The notes under the pieces are model-generated. The model saw only the letters and a list, made by a program, of their open reading frames with translations. It did not search any database and was not told where the DNA came from. This document shows, piece after piece, positions 25,301 to 32,487 of a stretch of 64,000 nt of DNA (its first letter is position 1; every line of letters begins with the position of its first letter). Position numbers and translations under genes: made by a program. Source of the DNA: Mycolicibacterium madagascariense (GTDB taxonomy: Bacteria > Actinomycetota > Actinomycetes > Mycobacteriales > Mycobacteriaceae); assembly GCF_010729665.1 (NCBI RefSeq), contig NZ_AP022610.1:434001-498000 (forward strand), written 5' to 3'.

Positions 25301-26291
25301 CCTGCGGGTCACGTTCGCCGTCGAGTCCGACGACGGCACCGAACTGGCCCGCGGCAAGGACCTGGAGGTGCTGCAGGAGCGGCTCGCCGCGCCGGTCCGC
25401 GATGCCGTCGCCGACGCCTTCGCCGGCGCGCTCGAACGCAAGGGCCTGCGCGCCTGGCCGGACGACATGGACGAGCTGCCACGCGTGGTCGAGAGCGGTG
25501 GGCGCGCGGTCCGCGGTTATCCGGCCCTCGTCGACGCGGGGGCGGGCGTCGACGTGCGGGTGTTCGCCACCCCCGCCGAACAGGCCGCCGCAATGGGGCC
25601 CGGCACCCGGCGACTGCTGCGGTTGTCGGTGCCGTCCCCGGTGAAGGCCATCGAGAAGCAGCTGGACACCCGGACGCGGCTGACCCTGGGCGCCAACCCG
25701 GACGGCTCGCTGGCCGCGCTTCTCGACGATTGCGCCGACGCGGCGGTGGCCGCCCTGGCCCCGGATCCGGCGTGGAGCCGCGCCGAGTTCACCACCATGC
25801 GGGACCGGGTCGTGAGCGGTCTGGCGTCGACCACCCGCGACGTCCTCCGGCGGGTCGAACGGGTGCTCGCCGCGCTGCACGACGTGCAGGTCGCGCTGCC
25901 GTCCACGCCCCCACCCGCGCAGGCCCCGGCGATCGCCGACATCCGGGCGCAGCTGGCCGCGCTGCTACCGGCCGGCTTCGTCAGCGCGACCGGTGCGGCC
26001 CACCTGCTCGATCTGGCGCGCTACGTGACCGCCATCGGCCGACGGCTGGAGCGGCTGCCCCATGCGATCGGTGCCGACTCCGAGCGGATGGCCCGTGTGC
26101 ACGCCCTGCAGGATGCGTATGCCGAACTGCAGCAGTCGCTTTCACCGTCGCGGGCCGCGGCCGAGGACGTCCGCGACGTCGCGCGCCTCATCGAGGAGTT
26201 CCGCGTGAGCCTGTGGGCCCAACAGCTCGGCACGGCGCGTCCGGTCAGCGAGCAGCGCATCTACCGCGCCATCGACGCCGTCACGTCATAG
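22353..26291 (+). CDS. hrpA: ATP-dependent RNA helicase HrpA
   Basis: 1312 residues, the normal length for bacterial HrpA (DEAH/RHA superfamily 2). Motif I GETGSGKTTQ (about residue 91), motif II DEAHERSLN (about 189), motif III SATIE (about 219) and motif VI QRAGRSGR (about 414) are all intact. They are followed by the helicase-associated and OB-fold segments and the long C-terminal DUF3418-type region. It unwinds RNA and is implicated in ribosome rescue and mRNA handling in other bacteria. The start is GTG at 22353. Odd feature: just after motif III, residues 233-248 are a duplicated AGGEHGSS octapeptide. The stop codon overlaps the end of the convergent epoxide hydrolase gene by 6 bases. 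Confidence 0.93.
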   Translation: MSEPSVSELRSRLDGLTIRDADRLRRRLRGLRGAKPETVARLAEQFTAAEALVATRLAAVPEITYPDLPVSAMRDEIAAAIRDNQVVVIAGETGSGKTTQLPKLCLELGRGIRGTIGHTQPRRLAARTVAQRIADELHVPLGDAVGYTVRFNDHASDRTLVKLMTDGILLAEIQRDRRLLRYDTLIIDEAHERSLNIDFLLGYLRELLPRRPDLKVIVTSATIEPERFAAHFAGGEHGSSAGGEHGSSGNAPIVEVSGRTYPVEIRYRPLEVPVVDDGEEDPDDPDHDVIRTEVRDQTEAIVDAVRELEAEPPGDVLVFLSGEREIRDTAEALREELRFTEVLPLYARLPTAEQQKVFAPHSQRRVVLATNVAETSLTVPGIRYVVDPGTARISRYSRRTKVQRLPIEPISQASAAQRAGRSGRTAPGVCIRLYSEADFESRPRYTDPEILRTNLAAVILQMTALGLGDIASFPFLDPPDARSVRDGVQLLRELGAFDAEGAITDLGRRLAKLPLDPRIGRMILAADAEGCVREVLVLAAALSIPDPRERPIDREEAAKQRHARFTDETSDFNSYLHLWRYLSEQRRALSGSAFRKMCRAEFLHYLRIREWQDLTGQLRSIARDLGIRESDDIEPADPARVHAALLAGLLSHVGVREGDGREYLGARNSKFVLAPGSVLTRRPPRWVVVADLVETSRLFGRIAALIEPDAVERVAGDLVQRTYSEPHWDARRGAVMGYERVTLYGLPLVTHRRIQYAQVDPELARELFIRHALVEGDWQTRHHFFRDNAALRTELAELEERARRRDLLVDDDEIYALYDARVPAEVVSARHFDGWWKKQRHRTPNLLTFTRDELLRHDDDAEQPDSWEADDLSLPLTYRFAPNAEDDGVTVHVPVQVLARLSGDEFDWHVPALREELITALIRSLPKDLRRNFVPAPDTARAVLTTLDPGNGPLLDALQRELQRRSGILVPVDAFDLTKLPDHLRVTFAVESDDGTELARGKDLEVLQERLAAPVRDAVADAFAGALERKGLRAWPDDMDELPRVVESGGRAVRGYPALVDAGAGVDVRVFATPAEQAAAMGPGTRRLLRLSVPSPVKAIEKQLDTRTRLTLGANPDGSLAALLDDCADAAVAALAPDPAWSRAEFTTMRDRVVSGLASTTRDVLRRVERVLAALHDVQVALPSTPPPAQAPAIADIRAQLAALLPAGFVSATGAAHLLDLARYVTAIGRRLERLPHAIGADSERMARVHALQDAYAELQQSLSPSRAAAEDVRDVARLIEEFRVSLWAQQLGTARPVSEQRIYRAIDAVTS
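23048..23095 (+). repeat. 24-bp perfect tandem duplication inside hrpA
   Basis: Two identical 24-base copies lie head to tail (23048-23071 and 23072-23095), each encoding AGGEHGSS in frame. The insert sits between SATIEPERFAAHF and the conserved SGRTYPVEIRYRP strand, in what should be a surface loop, so the helicase stays open. Confidence 0.95.
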
Positions 26292-27269
26292 GGTGGCGAG
26301 GAAGTCGAGCAGTGCCTCGTTGACCTCGGTGGGCCGCTCCTGCTGCAGCCAGTGCCCGGCGCCCGAAAATACCTGCAGCGCATGTAGATTCGGCAATGTG
26401 GCCCGCATCCCGGCCAACGCTTCCTCGGTGTTGCCGGCCACCAGGTCGTACTCGCCCGCGAGGTAGAGCGACGGTTGCTCGATCACGGCGCCGACGAAGG
26501 GCGCCAACACCGTGGGCAGGGCATCGAGGTTGCGGTACCAGTTCAGACCGCCGCGGATGCCCGTGCGCGACAACTCGCCGACGTAGAACGCGACGTCGTC
26601 CTCGGTAATCCAGTTGGGCAGGGTCTCCGGCACCACCAGTTGGTCGACGAGCCGTTCGCCCTTGGGGAAGTAACCGGCCCAACCCTGTTCGTGCACACCG
26701 TCTTCGACGATGTCGCCGCTGACCCCGTACAGGAACCCGCGGACGAAGCGCTCCATGTCGGCCTCGATCTCGGCCTCGGCTCGACCGGGCTCCTGAAAGT
26801 ACAGCCGGTAGTACTCCCGGTCGCCCGCCGCCGACTGCATCAGCGCATTCATCGAGAATCCGGGCGGCAGGCCGCCGATCGGCGGGGTGTAGGGAACGCT
26901 CAGCGCGGCGACGGCGCGAAACACGTCGGGCCGCATCAGCGCGCTGTACCAGGCGACCGGCGCCCCCCAGTCGTGGCCCACGATGACCGCCTGCTCGGCG
27001 CCGAGCGCGGCGACCACGCCCACGGTGTCACCGACCAGGTGGCTCATCGAGTACGCGCCGATCTGCTCGGGCGCGGTGGTGCCGCCGTAGCCGCGCATGT
27101 CCATCGCGACGGCGCGGAACCCGGCGTTGGCCACCGCGTCCAGTTGGTGTCGCCAGGAGTACCACGATTCGGGGAAGCCGTGGCAGAACAGCACCAGTGG
27201 TCCCTCACCCACGGAGACCGTGTGAGCGGTGATGCCGTTGGCCTGCACGTCCGCGTGAGTGAGCGTCAT
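26286..27269 (-). CDS. Epoxide hydrolase (EphA-like alpha/beta hydrolase)
   Basis: 327 residues. An alpha/beta-hydrolase with the epoxide hydrolase oxyanion motif HGFPESW (30-36) and nucleophile Asp100 in VGHDWGAP. The acid is probably the Asp in AGEYDLVAG, and the catalytic His lies in GAGHWLQQE near the C-terminus. The cap contains Tyr residues (REYYRLYF) of the kind that activate the epoxide oxygen. It converts epoxides to diols in the cytosol and resembles M. tuberculosis EphA; the physiological substrate cannot be read from context. The ATG at 27269 was preferred over the ATG at 27287 because homologues start at MTLTHADV or similar; neither has a clear ribosome site. Confidence 0.85.
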   Translation of the reverse strand: MTLTHADVQANGITAHTVSVGEGPLVLFCHGFPESWYSWRHQLDAVANAGFRAVAMDMRGYGGTTAPEQIGAYSMSHLVGDTVGVVAALGAEQAVIVGHDWGAPVAWYSALMRPDVFRAVAALSVPYTPPIGGLPPGFSMNALMQSAAGDREYYRLYFQEPGRAEAEIEADMERFVRGFLYGVSGDIVEDGVHEQGWAGYFPKGERLVDQLVVPETLPNWITEDDVAFYVGELSRTGIRGGLNWYRNLDALPTVLAPFVGAVIEQPSLYLAGEYDLVAGNTEEALAGMRATLPNLHALQVFSGAGHWLQQERPTEVNEALLDFLATL

Positions 27270-27353
27270 CACCCCATCTTCGCGCATGCACGCTGGGCAC
27301 CCGCCGGGTGTCCGGTGTCATGGCAAACGGGCCACCGGCTAGTTTGGACAACC

Positions 27354-27812
27354 ATGGCACTGTCACCGGACATCGTTGGCATGACCTACGTGCACCCCGA
27401 CTACTACGAGGTCAGTCGGGAGGAGATCCGCCATCATGCCGCCGCGGTCAAGAGCGTGGATCCGTCGTCCTTCGACGAGGCCGCCGCGGCCGAACTGGGC
27501 CACGACGCCATCCTGGCGGCGCTGACGTACATCTCGCTGTTCGGCTACCGCGCGCAGATGGCGTTCTTCGAGCACGCCAACATTCCGATCTTCGACGAGA
27601 AGATGATCCAGGCCGAACAGGGCCTGAAGTTCCTGCGGCCCATCAAGGCCGGCGACAAGTTGTACTGCCGCATCCGGATCGACGAACTCCGTCAGGCCTT
27701 CGGCGCCGACGTGCTGGTGCTCAAGAGCTGGATCACCAACCAGGACGGCGACCTGGTGCAGGAGGACTACACCACCATGGCCGGACGGAGCGCCCCCGAA
27801 CCCGAGGCGTGA
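27354..27812 (+). CDS. HadA-like hotdog dehydratase subunit (orphan)
   Basis: 152 residues, a single MaoC/FAS1-like hotdog domain. It starts MALSPDIVGMTYVHPDYYEV, close to the opening of mycobacterial HadA and HadC, and ends GDLVQEDYTTMAGR. HadA and HadC are the substrate-binding, non-catalytic partners of HadB in the 3-hydroxyacyl-ACP dehydratase of FAS-II. No HadB partner is next to this copy, so it is probably a paralogue with another partner or role. The start codon is at 27354; the reading frame extends far upstream only as a shadow of the epoxide hydrolase gene. No Shine-Dalgarno is visible. Confidence 0.72.
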   Translation: MALSPDIVGMTYVHPDYYEVSREEIRHHAAAVKSVDPSSFDEAAAAELGHDAILAALTYISLFGYRAQMAFFEHANIPIFDEKMIQAEQGLKFLRPIKAGDKLYCRIRIDELRQAFGADVLVLKSWITNQDGDLVQEDYTTMAGRSAPEPEA

Positions 27813-27896
27813 CACGGAATAGCGTGCCGATCGTGAGCGTTGCTAACGAAGTCATCGACTTCAATCCATTGCGTCATTGTTCGACTAGAGGATCTC

Positions 27897-28115
27897 ATGC
27901 ACGTCACCGCTCGCCATTTCGTTCCGTTCCTCATCGCCGGGGGCGCCGCCGCCGCGATTGCCGCCGCACCGCTGGCTTCCGCCAATCAGATGAGCTGCAC
28001 CGACGTCGGCAATGCCACGCAGTGCGGGTCGCCTGGCAATAGCCAGATCACCGCCAACGCGCCCGTGGTGCAGCAGCCGCCGCAGCTCATCATCATTCAC
28101 CGCGGTCGGTTCTGA
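27897..28115 (+). CDS. Small secreted protein, function unknown
   Basis: 72 residues. The N-terminal signal peptide (ARHFVPFLIAGGAAAAIAAA) probably ends at LASA, leaving about 43 residues with two Cys (SCTDVGNATQC) that could form a disulfide. The tail is QPPQLIIIHRGRF. AGAGGA lies 5 bases before the ATG. I do not recognise the family; short Cys-pair exported proteins of this type are common in mycobacteria. It ends 18 bases from the convergent coiled-coil gene. Confidence 0.7.
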   Translation: MHVTARHFVPFLIAGGAAAAIAAAPLASANQMSCTDVGNATQCGSPGNSQITANAPVVQQPPQLIIIHRGRF

Positions 28116-28133
28116 CCGGGGTGTAGTAGGCGA

Positions 28134-30263
28134 TTATTCGGCGGGCTTGGAGTCTGCGGGCTTCTGGTCGGCCTTGGAGTCCGAGGGCTTCGTTTCCGCA
28201 GGCTTCGTCTTCGCTGACGTGGATTCCGTCGGCTTCGTCTCCGCAGGCTTCGACTCGTCGGGCTTCGACTCGGCCGGCTTGGTCTCGCCCGGCTTGGTCT
28301 CGCTCGGCTTGGTCTCGTCGGGCTTCGACTCCGCCGGCTTGCTTTCGTCCGGCTTCGACTCGCCCGGCTTGGTCTCCGCTGGCTTCGACTCGCTCGACGC
28401 GGACCCCGACGCGTCGGATTCCGCTGGCTTGGAGTCAGTTGGCTTCGTCTCGGCCGGTGTCGTCTTCGCTTCTTCGGACGACTCCTTCTTCTGGTCCGCA
28501 TTGTCCGAATTGGCCGGTGGTGTCGGGCTCGGCGCCGTCTCGTCCTTGGAAGGCTCGGGGTCACTCTTCTCGGCAAACGGTTCGAGGAGCTTCGACGCTT
28601 CTTCGTACGCCTTCAGCCTTTCCTGGTAGCGCGGGTTCTTGCTTCCCGGGCCATACATGTCCGAGGCGAACTTCAGTTCGAGCCAAGCCTTGGCTGCCTT
28701 GGCGCTGAGGCGATCTCGCTCGGCGGCCAGCTTGTCGGCTTCCTCCTTCTTCTTCGCGGCCTCGGGGTCTGCCGCCGCGGCCTCCTTGGCTGCCTGCCGC
28801 TCGGCCTCTTCCCGAGCCGCACGTCGCTTGTCCGCCCTGTTGACCTGCGCCACCAAGTCTTCGTAGTGCTTACGGGCTTCCAACTCCGTCTGATTGGCGC
28901 CGCCCAGCTTGTTCACGGCGTCGTCGAAGGCCCGCTGCTTTTCCTTCGTACGCGGGTCATCGGCTCCATAGGCCTGCTGAGCATCGGTGAGTTCCTGGTT
29001 TGCCTTGTCTGCGCTGACCTGTAGGGGCGCGGCTGCTTCCTGGGCCGACTTCATGCGCGCCTTGGCCTCGTCCACCTCTTCGGCGGGGGGACCGTAGATG
29101 TTCCTGGCCTCCTGTCGCCGGGCCTCTGCGTCCTCCGCTTGCCGAGCCTGGGCCGCCTTGTTCTTCTCGACCAAGCTCTGGTAGAAGTTTCCGCTCTCCC
29201 ATTCCTGGTGATACACAACGGTGTTGGCCTGCACCGCCTCATCGAAGATGCGCTGCTTCTCCAGGTAGCGCGGATCGTTCATGCCGTAGGCCTGTCGGGC
29301 TGCCCACGCTTCGTCCTGCGCCTTGTCCACGATGGCCTGCAGTCGGATGCCTTCGTTTTGGAGCGCGAGTGTGCGGTTGTTGGCTTCCTCGAATTGGGCG
29401 TGACTTACTCCGCCCCAATTGGCGAGGCTTCGGAATTCGGCCTCTTCCGCGGCCGCGTCCTTAGCCTCTTGGGCCTCGCGCTTCTTCACCGCCTCGTCGG
29501 CCCGGTCCATGAGAGCCCGCTGGGCTGCCCTAGCCGCCTCCGCTTTGTCTTCGGCTGCTTTCCAGGCCCAGAACGCGTCGTTCTCTCCCCACTCGATTTT
29601 TGAGCGTTCGCTCTTTGGATATTTTCCCGCAAAGTATGCTTCGGCAGTTTCGTGGATCTTTTGGTGCCACGATTCGTAGATGTCCTTTAGGCGTCTGGAT
29701 TCTTTCTGAGCCGCGTCTGTCTTGTTGTATGCGTCGTCGAGCTCGGCTTTGGTGGGCCCGCCCCACTTGACGGCCACTCGATCTTCTTCCGCGCGCTGCG
29801 CGGCCGCGGCATTGGCGGCCGCGTCGGTAACCCTCTTCTCCAGCTGAGTGACGATATTGCTTGCGGCAGTTGCCTTCTCGTCAGCCGCCTTGAGGGCCAA
29901 CTGGGCGTCGTTCCATACGCGATACTTCTCGGCGAAACGCGGATCGTCCATGTTTCCGCCGCTGTTCTTGAGGGCCTCGTCGCGTTCACGTCGCGCTTGC
30001 TCTTCGACGCCTTGGAGCCGGACGAACTCACCTCGGGCCAGCAAGTAGTTCACGTCCGCGTCGTTGCGTTCTCGCTGCGACGGGACCCCTGAGGGTTGGG
30101 TGTTCGACGAGGTGGTGCAGTTGGCGTCTGCAGTCGTGCACTCCGCGAATGCCGGCGCCGCTGCCATCAGGGCGCCGGACAGGAAGGCCCCCGACGTCAC
30201 CGCGGTCGCCACGAGTGCGCGCACGCGGCTGGCCGGGTCGTTGCACATCCACTTCTCGTTCAC
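28134..30263 (-). CDS. Exported coiled-coil repeat protein with Lys-Pro repeat tail (protein A)
   Basis: 709 residues, not recognised. The start is GTG at 30263, with AGGAG 7 bases upstream. A signal peptide ends near APAFA (residue 40). Residues 70-565 are charged, Ala-rich helical sequence predicted to form coiled coil. It is made of about five repeats of 80-115 residues whose signature is a Tyr-Gly, then (D/N)DPR(Y/F).EK.R, then an aromatic and ..A; these cores fall at residues 107, 330, 436 and 542. The second copy (about 166-285) has lost the signature. Repeats 2 and 3 open with a W-G-G block. Residues 602-709 are a disordered ETKPx/ESKPx tail. No sortase, lipid or transmembrane anchor is visible. 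Stretches of the gene, for example around 29580-29720, look clearly more AT-rich than the neighbours. It shares its architecture with the gene at 30579-32351. Confidence 0.8.
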   Translation of the reverse strand: MNEKWMCNDPASRVRALVATAVTSGAFLSGALMAAAPAFAECTTADANCTTSSNTQPSGVPSQRERNDADVNYLLARGEFVRLQGVEEQARRERDEALKNSGGNMDDPRFAEKYRVWNDAQLALKAADEKATAASNIVTQLEKRVTDAAANAAAAQRAEEDRVAVKWGGPTKAELDDAYNKTDAAQKESRRLKDIYESWHQKIHETAEAYFAGKYPKSERSKIEWGENDAFWAWKAAEDKAEAARAAQRALMDRADEAVKKREAQEAKDAAAEEAEFRSLANWGGVSHAQFEEANNRTLALQNEGIRLQAIVDKAQDEAWAARQAYGMNDPRYLEKQRIFDEAVQANTVVYHQEWESGNFYQSLVEKNKAAQARQAEDAEARRQEARNIYGPPAEEVDEAKARMKSAQEAAAPLQVSADKANQELTDAQQAYGADDPRTKEKQRAFDDAVNKLGGANQTELEARKHYEDLVAQVNRADKRRAAREEAERQAAKEAAAADPEAAKKKEEADKLAAERDRLSAKAAKAWLELKFASDMYGPGSKNPRYQERLKAYEEASKLLEPFAEKSDPEPSKDETAPSPTPPANSDNADQKKESSEEAKTTPAETKPTDSKPAESDASGSASSESKPAETKPGESKPDESKPAESKPDETKPSETKPGETKPAESKPDESKPAETKPTESTSAKTKPAETKPSDSKADQKPADSKPAE
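28137..28460 (-). repeat. Period-15 bp (period-5 aa) coding repeat, Lys-Pro tail
   Basis: Degenerate 15-base units encode (E/D)(S/T)KP(A/D/G/S) about twenty times, ending at the stop codon of the coiled-coil protein. A low-complexity, highly charged extended tail of this kind could span the cell wall or bind anionic polymer. Its unit number is likely to vary between strains by slippage. Confidence 0.85.
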
Positions 30264-30578
30264 TGATCATCTCCTGGTCATGTTGTTGGGCGAATTAGGC
30301 AGCCGAGTCGACGATGGGCCAACCGGCTGGGATTGTTCGTTCTAGCGGAATCCAATTGCCTGACAGCGATATTCGTATCGTCATGTCGTGCTCAATGGCG
30401 AGGTCGTCGATCGTCGTGGTGTCAGCCTCCTACTCCCTGGTGTTGCCCAACTCCGTTGCACCGCAGTGTTATCAAAGTGGGTCGACTCCCAGCGACTGCT
30501 AGTTGCACTTGCACGGCCCGAAGACCAACCCGGACGCGCTGTCCAGAAACGACTTTTGTCGTCGGAGGCTGCTCCGCC
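30264..30578. other. Intergenic region between the two coiled-coil genes
   Basis: 315 bases without a convincing gene. The part next to 30264 carries the ribosome site (AGGAG, 30271-30275) of the downstream coiled-coil gene and must hold its promoter if the two genes are not co-transcribed; I see no clear -10/-35 pair. Near the other end is a small hairpin that may end the upstream transcript. Short frames here have no support. Confidence 0.5.
30549..30562 (-). terminator. Possible weak terminator after coiled-coil protein B
   Basis: Read on the minus strand, ACGAC-AAAA-GTCGT forms a 5-bp stem followed by TTTC, 17 bases beyond the stop codon. It is short, so read-through into the next coiled-coil gene is plausible. 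Confidence 0.3.
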
Positions 30579-32351
30579 CTAAGGCTTAGCCGTCTCGCCC
30601 CCGCCGGACGTGTCGGGTTCGTCATCCGTCGTCGCAGTCTGGGTCTGTCCGCCCGAGGGCTCATCCTTCGATGGGCTGGCCGTCTCGTCTTGGGGCCGTT
30701 CGGTTTCCGACCCTGCCGGCGTCGGTTCCTTCTTCGCGGGGCTCGTCGCGCCCGCGTCCCCTCGATCCTTCGCCTGCGCGGAGGGGTCGACGGCCTCATC
30801 CTTGGCATCGTGGTCACGGGCAGCCCGTGCCGCCGCTGCCTCCTCTGCAGCCTTCTGCAGAGTGTGTTCTTCCATTTCGGCCTGCGCGGCCTTCTCCTTT
30901 GCCGACTTCGTCGCATCATCGGCGGCGTGATACGCGCGAAGTTTTTCTACCCATCGCGGATCGTTGCGGTCGGCGCCGCTGGTCTTGCCCGCGTCGTTGA
31001 GCTCGTCCTTGATCTTGTTCTCGACGTCTTCGAGGCGGGCGGCTTCGTCTCGCGCGGCCTGGGTCTTCTTCCTGGCGGCGTCGATCTCCGCCACCGAAGG
31101 ACCCGCCAGCGCCTTGGCCCTCGCCTCCTTGACGGTGACGGGCTGCCACGTGTTCGCCGCCTCTTCGAACGCACGGTGCTTCTCCTGGCAGCGAGAGTCT
31201 TGGCACTCGACGCCGAAGTCCAACCGGGCCTTTGCATACTCCCGCCACGTCTTCGTGAAGACGGCATCGAGGCGCTCACGCTCTGCTCGCACGGCGGACA
31301 ATTCGTCGTGCGCGCGCCGCGCACCGTCCACCTCGTCGAACTTCTTCGCTAGCGCAGCCGCGCGATCGCTGGCTATGCGGGCCTTGTCCTCGGCCTCCCG
31401 CAGGGCCGCGTGCGCGGCCGTATAGGCGTCGGTGCGTGCGCTGACGAAGCTACTCAGTCGTTCCCGTTGTAGCGGGTCCGAGCTCACGACCTGGTTCGTC
31501 AACGTCGCATTCTCATATTCTCGCCGTGCCTGGACTTCGACGGTCCTCGCGCGGTCGACTTCTTCGCGAGCGAGGCGCGACGCCTCCTTGGCCTCGTCCA
31601 CTTCGGCGGCTGTCGGACCCTCCCGCCTGGGGGTCTCGTCCTGGGTCTGTCCCGTTGCCACCCCGCCGGACTTCTGCTCGAGGCTCTTGACTCGTTCGTC
31701 CGCGGCGTCGGACCTGTCCTGCGCTGCCAGGAACGCCGTGAGGGCGTCGGTGTATGCCCGGGTCTTCTCCTGGTAGCGGGGGTCGGCGCTGCCGACGCCG
31801 AAGGTCTTCTGCGCATCCCAGAATTCCAGCTGCGTCTTCACCATGTCCTGGTTGATGCGGTGCGTCTCGTCGAGGGCCGCCTGCGCATCGCGCTTCGCCG
31901 CAGCGATCTCATCCTCGGTTGGGGCGACGGCCTGCTCGACCGTGTGGACTCGATCGTCTGCAGCGCTTGCCTTCTGCACTCCAGTCGCGAGTGTGTTGAG
32001 AGCACGCTGGGTTCCCTCGACCTTTTCGCGATAGCGCGGGTCGCTGCTACCCACGCCGTAGACGTTCTGCGTATTCCAGAGCTCTTCGGTGGCTTGATCT
32101 GCGAGCCCGCGCAGGCGGTCGACCTCGTCGTGAGCCGCCTGCGCGTCACGCTTGGCCGCGTCAACATCTGCCTGTGTGGGACGACCTGCTGTGGGACAAG
32201 AAGATTGATTCATCGATGCGGCGGCGCACGTCGCCCCCGCTGAAGGAGCCACGGACAGCGCCCCCGTGGCCAACGCCCCCGATGCCAGAATGCCGGCCAT
32301 GAGCGCGCGGACACGGCCCGCGGGGTCATCCCAATTCAGCTTCTCCACCAT
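30579..32351 (-). CDS. Exported coiled-coil repeat protein (protein B, paralogue of protein A)
   Basis: 590 residues, not recognised. The start is ATG with AGGAG 7 bases upstream, the same arrangement as its paralogue. The N-terminus (WDDPAGRVRALMAGILASGA) closely parallels that of protein A (CNDPASRVRALVATAVTSGA), and cleavage is likely after SAGA (residue 40). Residues 56-510 hold five repeats of about 80-100 residues. Each starts like PT.A(D/E)(V/I)DAAK.. and carries a (S/N)DPR(Y/W).EK..AY core (residues 104, 190 and 464; decayed forms at 291 and 383). In repeat four the core reads CQDSRCQEK, introducing a Cys pair. The last 80 residues are acidic and disordered. An envelope or extracellular structural or binding role is inferred only from export and coiled-coil content. 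Confidence 0.8.
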   Translation of the reverse strand: MVEKLNWDDPAGRVRALMAGILASGALATGALSVAPSAGATCAAASMNQSSCPTAGRPTQADVDAAKRDAQAAHDEVDRLRGLADQATEELWNTQNVYGVGSSDPRYREKVEGTQRALNTLATGVQKASAADDRVHTVEQAVAPTEDEIAAAKRDAQAALDETHRINQDMVKTQLEFWDAQKTFGVGSADPRYQEKTRAYTDALTAFLAAQDRSDAADERVKSLEQKSGGVATGQTQDETPRREGPTAAEVDEAKEASRLAREEVDRARTVEVQARREYENATLTNQVVSSDPLQRERLSSFVSARTDAYTAAHAALREAEDKARIASDRAAALAKKFDEVDGARRAHDELSAVRAERERLDAVFTKTWREYAKARLDFGVECQDSRCQEKHRAFEEAANTWQPVTVKEARAKALAGPSVAEIDAARKKTQAARDEAARLEDVENKIKDELNDAGKTSGADRNDPRWVEKLRAYHAADDATKSAKEKAAQAEMEEHTLQKAAEEAAAARAARDHDAKDEAVDPSAQAKDRGDAGATSPAKKEPTPAGSETERPQDETASPSKDEPSGGQTQTATTDDEPDTSGGGETAKP

Positions 32352-32487
32352 GACGTCACTCCTACGCAGTCGAAGTCTTCCTTCGGCGGCGAAGATTAGC
32401 GTCGAGAGCCAGGATGCTGAAGTCGCGGATTCGGTTGCACAGCAGAGGTATTGAGGACAGGTTCGCCCGGGGCGTCAGCCAGGCGAG

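Noticed and set aside
23379..25880. 833-codon minus-strand frame opposite hrpA
   Set aside because: Antisense shadow of a real helicase gene; composition is typical of frame-shadow sequence and no family features are seen.
26475..27353. Upstream extension of the HadA-like frame
   Set aside because: It is antisense to the epoxide hydrolase; HadA homologues begin at MALS, which is the ATG at 27354.
28137..28460. Regularly repeated short units resembling a CRISPR array
   Set aside because: The period is 15 bases, with no unique spacers; the units are codons of the Lys-Pro tail of a long open frame.
30388..30582. 64-codon plus-strand frame between the coiled-coil genes
   Set aside because: It runs into the end of the coiled-coil gene on the other strand and has no translational signal or recognisable sequence.
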